From Pseudomonadota bacterium (lineage in GTDB: Bacteria > Pseudomonadota > Gammaproteobacteria > Pseudomonadales > Pseudohongiellaceae): 7,104 nucleotides of DNA. A program made the position numbers and the translations under genes. Below the pieces are notes generated by a model, which saw only the letters and a program-made list of their open reading frames with translations, was not told where the DNA came from and ran no database searches. The DNA lies in the NCBI GenBank assembly GCA_022563075.1, contig JADFOC010000135.1, forward strand, positions 1-7,104. The letters run 5' to 3'. How positions within the stretch are numbered: the stretch's first letter is position 1; each line of letters starts with the position of its first letter. Shown here piece after piece: positions 5,924 to 7,104 of this stretch.

Positions 5924-5931
5924 ATAGCCAA

Positions 5932-6576
5932 TTGACTTCCTCCAATTCCGAATCATTATCATCCCTGGTACACCGCGCAAGAATGACGCATGTGTGGTCG
6001 CAAGAACAACTGGCGCAGATGGCCGGCATCAGTTTAAGAACCGTGCAGCGGATCGAATCGGGCCAAGCCTGCTCCGCCGAATCTATCAAGGCACTGGCCT
6101 CGGTACTGGAGATGGATGCGAGTCGTTTGCAGGATGCGGCGCCAGCTTTTTCTAATGGACGACTGCACTTCGGTTTGTCGGCAGATATCGCACTGTACAG
6201 CGGCATCGTGCTCTGCCTGCCAGCTCTGCTATTTGTGGGCATTAACCTCGCTTTTTATGAGATGGGAGTGGTGCAACTCGCGGTGGTTATCGACTCCTCT
6301 TTCTGGGACACAGCCACCGCCAACACGGCGGCGGGGGTAATCGTATTGGGTGGGCCACTGCTGGCCGGCATTCTCAATCTCCCACACCTGCTGTCCTTGC
6401 AGCTAAGAAGAGATTCTTCATGCTCGCCCGACGCCACGGTGATAAACGGACTGGTAGTGCATCGCAAGCGCGGACAGTGGCTTCTCTTCAGCCTCTGCAT
6501 CGTCCTGCTCGGCATCATGGTCATTTATGGCGCTGTCGAAAATCTGGGTCACCTGCTGGATGACTTAGCCGCATGA
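5932..6576 (+). CDS. XRE-type helix-turn-helix regulator with three C-terminal membrane helices
   Basis: A 214-residue protein from TTG 5932. Residues 9-66 form an XRE/Cro-type DNA-binding domain. The helix-turn-helix 'SQEQLAQMAGISLRTVQRIE' spans 23-42, followed by 'ESIKALASVLEMDASRL'. The remainder is membrane-embedded: helices near 86-109 ('IALYSGIVLCLPALLFVGIN'), 133-156 ('AAGVIVLGGPLLAGILNL') and 181-205 ('GQWLLFSLCIVLLGIMVIYG'). A loop of about 25 residues lies between the first two. Such fusions keep a transcription factor at the inner membrane and may let it sense envelope or energy state, but the signal and targets are unknown. An upstream extension to an ATG is possible but lacks a ribosome site. 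It follows the dehydrogenase gene in the same direction with a 180-base gap holding a candidate promoter and inverted repeats, so it is probably a separate transcript. Confidence 0.88.
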   Translation: MTSSNSESLSSLVHRARMTHVWSQEQLAQMAGISLRTVQRIESGQACSAESIKALASVLEMDASRLQDAAPAFSNGRLHFGLSADIALYSGIVLCLPALLFVGINLAFYEMGVVQLAVVIDSSFWDTATANTAAGVIVLGGPLLAGILNLPHLLSLQLRRDSSCSPDATVINGLVVHRKRGQWLLFSLCIVLLGIMVIYGAVENLGHLLDDLAA

Positions 6577-6589
6577 ATGCGTTCATTCA
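6574..6589. repeat. Short hairpin TGAATG-CGTT-CATTCA overlapping the regulator stop codon
   Basis: A 6-base perfect stem with a 4-base loop begins at the TGA stop. It is AT-rich and no T tract follows, so it is at best a weak transcription end signal. Confidence 0.3.
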
Positions 6590-7104
6590 CCGAGCCTATA
6601 ACTAATCAAACCTGGCGACTCCCGTGGTTTTTCCCAACCCAATGAGTCACCGCTGACTGAGTTTGAAACCGATCAAAGTATCTCCTCCATCTAACGCCGG
6701 CCGATCATGCCCCCAGCCAATCAGCGCCGGCACCGGCTCGAATATTCTCCGTGACCTCGGTAGTGGCATTGGTGCCAGCGAACAGTAAAAAAATGATGCC
6801 TATACAAAAATTTCAAAGCGCCGCCGATGCGCCAAATAGTACTGAATATCCATTTAGCCACCATGAGTGCTTTCGGAAACGGGATCAAGATCAAACCGAT
6901 TCAATCGTCAGGCAATGGTTGGACCAGCTACTCTAAACCGTTAAGTCAGTCTTGTGCTGCCATTGCCAAGCATCTGGCCCTGGCGGAGATGATAGCGGCC
7001 TGCACAAAAGGCAGTGCTGGATACCAGGCTAAGCCGTTTTAGCTGGATAACATGGGATTAGCCAAGGCGAGACACCTCCAGCGGGCGCGGCCATCGGACC
7101 AGCC
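6577..7104. other. 528-base stretch without a supported gene
   Basis: Both strands are broken by frequent stops. The two plus-strand frames that stay open (6751-6936 and 6827-7042) have unnatural composition, no ribosome site and no recognisable motif. The minus strand holds frame fragments described separately. A small hairpin, AGTCA-CCGC-TGACT (6645-6658), and a GC-rich palindromic patch around 6694-6740 are visible. There are no tRNA, terminator or long repeats. The region may be decayed coding sequence or the tail of a gene continuing beyond the window. Confidence 0.5.
6647..6864 (-). pseudogene. Possible decayed small membrane-protein gene
   Basis: From ATG 6864 the minus strand reads 'MVAKWIFSTIWRIGGALKFL' then 'YRHHFF', a basic amphipathic start, and runs to a stop at 6721 (47 codons). 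In the next frame the same place reads 'IGIIFLLFAGTNATTEVTENI', a much better membrane helix, up to a stop at 6705. A third frame reads 'FEPVPALIGWGHDRPALDGG' and on to a stop at 6647. Switching happens at homopolymers: T5 (minus strand of 6806-6810) and T7 (minus strand of 6787-6793). This could be a frameshifted remnant or sequencing error in the runs. The protein family is not recognised, and each piece is short enough to be chance. Confidence 0.22.

Noticed and set aside
5833..5931. Upstream extension of the XRE regulator to an ATG-type start
   Set aside because: No ribosome site upstream, and the extension covers inverted repeats typical of a leader; TTG 5932 has an excellent AAGGAG.
6787..6793. 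Programmed -1 frameshift at T TTT TTT on the minus strand
   Set aside because: The heptamer is in the right phase, but there is no recognised gene, no following stem-loop or internal Shine-Dalgarno evident, and the alternative frame shift gives equally protein-like text.
7039..7104. Minus-strand frame entering from the right edge
   Set aside because: Only about 21 codons before a stop, in three equally plausible frames; nothing to support a gene.

Overview
The window reads as a piece of a proteobacterial chromosome, most likely gammaproteobacterial. This is an inference from gene style: Shine-Dalgarno starts, an exported c-type cytochrome next to a PQQ alcohol dehydrogenase, an XRE regulator, moderate GC and no mobile element. 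I see no rRNA, tRNA, CRISPR array, insertion sequence or phage module.

Layout, left to right. (1) At 1-267 (+) lies the 3' end of a gene resembling the deazaflavin-dependent nitroreductase/quinone reductase family. (2) A short transglutaminase-like cysteine peptidase (275-658, -) converges on it. (3) A poorly supported hypothetical ORF (646-1038, +) follows. (4) A minus-strand pair comes next: an isocitrate lyase/PEP mutase superfamily enzyme (1058-1876), and immediately upstream a four-helix membrane-protein gene (1873-2398) that is readable only across three frames, with two apparent single-base deletions. The last fragment of that gene overlaps the enzyme start by ATGA. (5) Divergently, a 208-residue soluble protein of unknown function (2529-3155, +). 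(6) The metabolic core: an exported diheme cytochrome c (3299-4114, +) and, two bases after its stop, a PQQ quinoprotein alcohol dehydrogenase (4117-5751, +). (7) An XRE-type regulator with three membrane helices (5932-6576, +), starting at TTG. (8) The last 528 bases hold no intact gene I can support, only broken minus-strand reading frames.

How the genes work together. The cytochrome and dehydrogenase form an obvious periplasmic oxidation module: alcohol (or aldehyde) to PQQ, to the two c-hemes, to the terminal oxidase. The dehydrogenase is compact (544 residues) and carries the Asp-x-Asp arrangement (Asp312/Asp314) that marks lanthanide-using PQQ alcohol dehydrogenases. Its cytochrome partner has a C-terminal half like the heme-binding domain known from Planctomycetes/Verrucomicrobia. 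No PQQ biosynthesis gene is visible, so the cofactor must come from elsewhere. The membrane-anchored regulator downstream might respond to envelope or redox state, but nothing in the sequence ties it to the oxidation module except position.

I did not find a clearly new multi-gene system. The points most worth checking are the metal preference of the dehydrogenase, the hybrid cytochrome, and whether the double frameshift before the lyase-family gene is real decay or sequencing error.
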